A stretch of 64,000 bases of DNA from Pycnopodia helianthoides. Its lineage: Eukaryota > Echinodermata > Asteroidea > Forcipulatida > Asteriidae. A program made the translations under genes and the position numbers. The DNA lies in assembly GCA_032158295.1 (NCBI GenBank), contig CM063243.1:15351635-15415634 (forward strand), given 5' to 3'. How positions within the stretch are numbered: position 1 is the stretch's first letter; each line of letters starts with the position of its first letter. Below are positions 54,401-60,400 of the stretch, one piece after another. The notes beneath the pieces were generated by a model that saw only the letters and a list, made by a program, of their open reading frames with translations, did no database searches and was not told the origin of the DNA.

Positions 54401-57400
54401 GGGGGGATCTAAATATTTTTTATTTTGGGATGTTGCAAAGGCAGGAGTCAGAGTTTAATGTCTTGAGGGTCTGGGCAACAAGGATGGCAGCTGGATGCCA
54501 TTTCTAGATCTACCTGGGCCAAATGCTATGCTCTAGTTACTGTAGGTGAAAAATCTGCGCTTTTGCAACTAGGAAGATTCCTTTTCTATAGTTCATAAAT
54601 TAGCTAGAAATTAGCTAGGGGGCATGGGCACCCCACGGTCTTAGCATTCTTAGCTTACAACAGCTAGCACAAAAATTTGGCGATAACTCTATAAGCGGAG
54701 AATGATTACCGTAAATGTAGAACTCCATGGTAAGCATAGACTTTTGGACAAGCCGTTAAATGTTTGTTGCGGTGAAAGCGTAATGACTCTCCTGTATCTC
54801 TCGTGATACTGCTGCTCTCTCACGAGACTGCTGGCTCCCGACCAATGCCCTGTTTAGCCCCCTATTTAGCCGTAGTCACGCGAGACGAGCACCGGTATCG
54901 AGATTCACGGGCGAGCCAGATTCACGCTATCACGCCAACAAACACTTGTCCCCAAGTCTATGGTAAGCAGGGACATGAAATCGGGACATGATGTGACAGA
55001 ACTGTTGCTGGTCCCCGATGCTGGAACTGACTACCAGATCAAATTCGCAACATCAACTCACTCCAGACTTTCAAGTGTAAATTAAAAACACATCTGTTTT
55101 CTTCTGGCCCATAAATTGACATTTTTGTAGCATTCTTTAGCAGCGCATTGTATCTCTGGAAAATGCGCTTTATAAGTCTTGTTATTATTATTATTATTAT
55201 TATTAACTGGCAATGACTCTCTTTTTGTTTTAGTCCTGCTGAATTTCTGGTTTTGTTTTTCAAGCTAACAGAACAATACAGACTCTAGAAGTGTACAGTA
55301 ATACAAACAAATTCTGAAATACACTTCATGAATTAATCAGTGGCTTCTAAGACAAATATCCAATTCTAAAGGTACCTGACATGAATGGGGGGTGGTTGTA
55401 ATGAAACTTTTGTCTGAGCCGATACAAGAATGAAGATTCTACGGGTGCAACAACTTCTGACATAAATTTCATCAGAAGCTTGGGACAAAACAAGCAGAAA
55501 GTTTCAATAATAATTACTTTGTTCATACACTCATTCAAATACTGCACAGCGAAGCAAACAGTCTAAGGGGACATTTTAAAAAACTTCAATTTACTGCATG
55601 GTCAATTTTGGTTCTTCATTTTCTCCTTAAATTAATTACTCTGAGATGGCAAGGACAGTCAGTTCTGTTTGAAAAGTAATTGATGCTGAAAATCAAATAA
55701 GAACGAGATGAATAAATACTTGTTTTGACAAGGGAAAAAAACCCTCATAATGAGCAGTTCTGCGACAAAGAATGAATTCAGAGTAAACTGAGCAACACAA
55801 TTCAAACACATCAAATAAATGTATGGTGAAGAAGGTGGGAAGGGGAAACTGTGTCACACCTACACAGGTCCATGGGAGAATATACAATGGACTGATGCTG
55901 TCTGTATAGAATCAAAGATAGGGGGGGTGAATGACAGACAGCCAAGCGCAACACCGTGGTGAGAGAAGACCATATGGTTGGGCACAGCTGAGATAAAGGG
56001 ATTCTGGTCTATCTAGTTTACTGATCCAGGGGGCTTAACTGCGCAGACAGATGAGTTGCAACAAGTGATGTGGCGGAATATGTACTAACAATTAGCTGCA
56101 CTCCGCTGTGTACATGTACAACGTATGTCGCCACTCAACACACTGCAGATGGCAGCTTGAGGGGAGCAGAAAAATAAAGCTAGTTTTCTAATGTTGAATT
56201 CTGGGGCTGAATGAAGCCATTATGCTAAATAAAGATTTAAAATGGCAGGGGAAATTTCAGTAGTGGGGTAGACATTGAAAGGGGTTAGCGCTATATGGGA
56301 GCTGAGGTGTAGGAAATGAACAAATTATTTCTTCACAAAAAAACTATTGTGATAATAACATTTGAGTATTTAAAAAACATGATGAAGAATTTGTAAGTGT
56401 TCAAAACACAAGACACATACAACCCTATTACTCAGTCATATATACCTGAAACACCTTGACAAAAACATGCAAATAGGAAATAGTTAAAAGCACGGTATCT
56501 AATTTGGAAACAATGGAGATAAACTTACAGTCCTTGAAAAACTTTGTCAATTTCTTTCTGGCTGATGAGCCTGGTGTAGAAGGTGAAGAAATCCTCAGTA
56601 CGGAAGCTGGTTGGTGGAATACTGTCATCCTGAATGTACAAGAAGAGATGGACAGCATCAGTAAGTAAAGCGGGAAGGACTGAGATGGAGGCTAAAAAAG
56701 ACATCTCCCTCCTTCAACAATTCATCTGCCCCTTATTCATAGGAGGTATGTGAAGTGTCATTCTGAAGCAATGACCAACATTCTCTGATTACTGGATTCG
56801 CACTCACCTCCCATTACTGTATTTTACAGGGCTTGAATGTCGAGAAAATCTCCAGTTGGCCACAGTACTTTCACGTGAACTTATTCACTATACTAGCCAA
56901 GAACCCCATGGTGAGAAGACAAGGAAGGAAGTTTCAGTTTTAGATGTGGGAGGAAAACCCCAGACAAATTATTCTAGGGAAAACCCACGCAGTCAGGTAG
57001 GGACTGAAAACCCAATCCACATAGTGCCCTCAGCAGGGATTTGAACCGGCAAGAAAAGATACCACTACGCCAACCCGACCGCCCATTTTTACGTGACTAA
57101 ATATATTTTCTATCCTTTGCACATTCTTCCCTTGCTGAACCTCAGGAGGAGGTATGGACATATCATCATTATTGTATCTTTCTGGTACCGAAACCAAGGA
57201 ACCCTCAAAAGTGCCTTGCCCTTAACCCGTTGGCATGGAGATGGCTGTGAAGAGAAGATGATGAGGAAATATCAAGATGTGGGAGGAACTCCCCAATTCG
57301 GAAAAGCCCAAACAATCAGGCAGGGACTGAAACTCAACCTACATAAATGCAAGGTTCCAGGCTGAGGCAGGAATTGAACCGGGGTCCACAGAGGTAAAAA

Positions 57401-60400
57401 GGCAGGGCAAGAGACTAAACCAACCTGAAGCTCAAATGCAAAAAAAAATCTTATAAAAGGGTATTTGTAAAAAACACTGGGATGCTGGACTTGTTCAGTT
57501 TGAACTACTTTATTCAAGCATCTAGTCCAGCATACACCTCAAGCCCTGGGCAAGGAATTCATGGTTCATTCACAAAAAGTTCAAATTGTTCAAATTGTTC
57601 AAACTCAATATTCTTACACAAGCTTAGAATTTGCTGTTGCCAAGCAAGTACTCTTAACTAGATGCTACAACCAGCTCCAGTGAAACAGGTCCTGTGTTGG
57701 TTTATCTACACACCAATGCACTCCAGATATTGTCAAAGGCATTTACTAAAGAAAACCAATCTTGCAAACCTTTTTGTCAATGTGAATGCCCACTGCCTGC
57801 AGAGCATTCTCCACTTTCTTCTTGTCTTCTCTTGATGACGCAAACATCTTCTTAATACTGTGAAAAAAGGTCAAAGGTTAAAAATGAAATGGGTAAAAGC
57901 CTGAAATAAAAGATGTTTTGCAAAGTCACGGATCGATATATAAGTTTCAGTTTGCAATCATCTCACCTTTGACACAATTTACCTGACATCACCAGCCCAA
58001 ATCAATCTTGGTTGCGACATTTTGGGAGTCAGATTCCCCATGCAACTGTGCTGGGCTAATATTAGGCAACTGGCGCATGAGTAGACACACACCATGTCTT
58101 TAGATGCAATTTTACTCTCAAATTGGCAGACCAAGGTCAGACATTTAAAGCATGTGACAACAATGCAGGGGTCAATAGGAAAGTTTGATCTATCTAATAG
58201 AGTTCTTAAAAAAACCTATATGTAAAAACAGGGAAACATGTTTCAACATAAGGTTTCGACAAGCCTGCTCTGTTCTTCATGTGAAAGCTTTAAAAAAGGT
58301 AATCTTGTAAAGCTTGCAGTTACACCATAGACTGCTCCGCTTACATGGGTGCGGTTTCACAGTCGTAACCAATAACTGTTTCGGTTGACTTGGCCATTGT
58401 TTAAACACCGGGCAATGACCGAAACATTAATTGGTTCCTGCCGCAAAAACGCACCCCACGTTAGCCGTGGAATGAGGTGCATGCTAGTTAAGTTTGTGAC
58501 AAAGTTAGGTTTTGAACAAGACCAGCATACACCTCATTCTACGGTTAACGCACGCCTTCCCAGTATTTGCACAGTAGTCTATGCACATGAATCTCTCCTG
58601 TCAGTTGTGGTCGTTCTGAAAAGAACCGGCGGTGTAACATCTCAAAGTTTCAATCAGCATGCTCTGATTGTCTTCAGGAGAAGGCACCAGGGCACGCTGA
58701 GCGAAACGTTGAGTTGCTACACCACCGGTTCTTTCCAGAGCCACCACAACTCATGAGAGAGTATCATGTACATGGTGTCACCGCAAACCTTACTAGATTG
58801 TATCTCCACCATGCATAGTTTCAAATCCTCTTTAAAAGAGGCAAGACAATTTTTGTAATTAAATATGATAGGTTATTGAGGTCAAACATCAAAAATCACC
58901 ACCAACGGAAGTGTTAGAGTGAACAAAAAAATAAGCCAGTGATTTAGCCTGGAACCTCCTCTTAAATGAAATACCATAACTTATTGATTTTTGTGAGCTG
59001 GTCTTGTCATGGTCTTACATTAGGAGAGCAAGCTCCAAGGCAGCCATCTTCAGCTACCCTTATCTAGTCTCATCATTGATATGTGCTCTTGAAGCATGCA
59101 TGTGTGTAATTGCTTTTTACCAACTGGTGTAGAGACTTTTAATTAAAGGCTGGCGAGTCTCGGTAGGGAAATGTACCTTCCCGTTTCATGCCATTTATTG
59201 CTTTAAAGGGGAAAAAAATTATATGTAAATAAATCATAACGTCCTTCCATGTCTCCATGTCCGAGGCACAGTGTAATATGACAGTGTTTTGGATGAAAGT
59301 TCAAATTTTAGATTTATGATCTTTTCAATGACTTTCAACACAAATTCATATTGAGTTATTCATATTGAGATATTACTTGTGGTTTTAAAAAATGAAATAT
59401 TAAAAGGGTAAGGTCTTAGAGTTATTTATACGCTTTAAAATGCAGGAGAAAATCTTTATGTCACATGGAAGCTGTTCTTTGTACTACAATTGTGTACAAT
59501 ACATGTTTAAAAAATATATATATTTAATGTAGTTTGAAAAGATCGATTAGTGTTAAGTTGACACAAGAACCAACTCTTCAAAGAAATGCTTCTATTTGAG
59601 CTGCAATCATTATTGAAAAAAAATTTAACTAAAAAATGCCAAATTGAATAATGCTTTTTGACGTGTGTCATTCCCATAAAAGCGTAAGTGAATTTTTTTT
59701 CAGTTAACCGCAGCAACGTGAAGGTAAATCATCCAAACATCAACATTGTATCTTTTCTTCGAGTGAGTCTTGCACACGACGACGGCGCCATCTCTAGACT
59801 CTTTGTCCAGAGGTGGAATCGTCCTTCACCTACTTTGTTTTCTCTCTACATCTTGTGTAACTCTCATCTAACATGCCCTAATCAACTAGATGCAGGCTCA
59901 GGATGTAGTCCCAGTGGCTAATGGGTGAAATCACAAGAGGAAGCTGATTACATGGCAAGCTTGCGTGTTTTTCATGGGGGGCATGTATGGTTGCCATGGT
60001 GATCACCTTATCAAGCACCTGAAGTTTATCTCATAAATGACACCCACAAAAATCAAGTTACCCTTTTCCCTCGAACCTTTTGCAGGTTTTCCTCTGATTT
60101 CCCTCTGACCATAAATCAAAAACGACTCATCAAATCCACAAATCTGAATCATCTTACATGATAAACTACCTGAATTTTGCTTGATCGAGTTGTTCATTTG
60201 AAGAAGAGAAAAAAAGAAAGAAAGACGGATAACGACTACCACCCTGATTGCTCTCTGAATGACGTATCATGTACCAGAGTTTTATCTGAGCTGCCAAATA
60301 TAAACCTGTATTCATTAATTAGAACATGGAGGAGGCTCCATGATTGGAAAGCCTCTCCTAAAAAAGGAAAAACAAAAATGTACTGGTGATGACTGCCCAG

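Larger units (their letters stand above)
50544..56528 (-). other. Intron, 6 kb, repeat-dense
   Basis: In order: possible short element 50608-50760, TIR element 51011-51370, SINE composite 52845-53080, C/T homopolymers about 53497-53530, TIR element 53772-54146, MITE 54731-54962, LINE end 54995-55210. 51371-52840 and 55211-56528 show nothing I can name. Confidence 0.65.

Noticed and set aside
58385..58756. Plus-strand open frame of 123 codons
   Set aside because: Its second half is the palindromic MITE 58603-58751; no protein family recognised.
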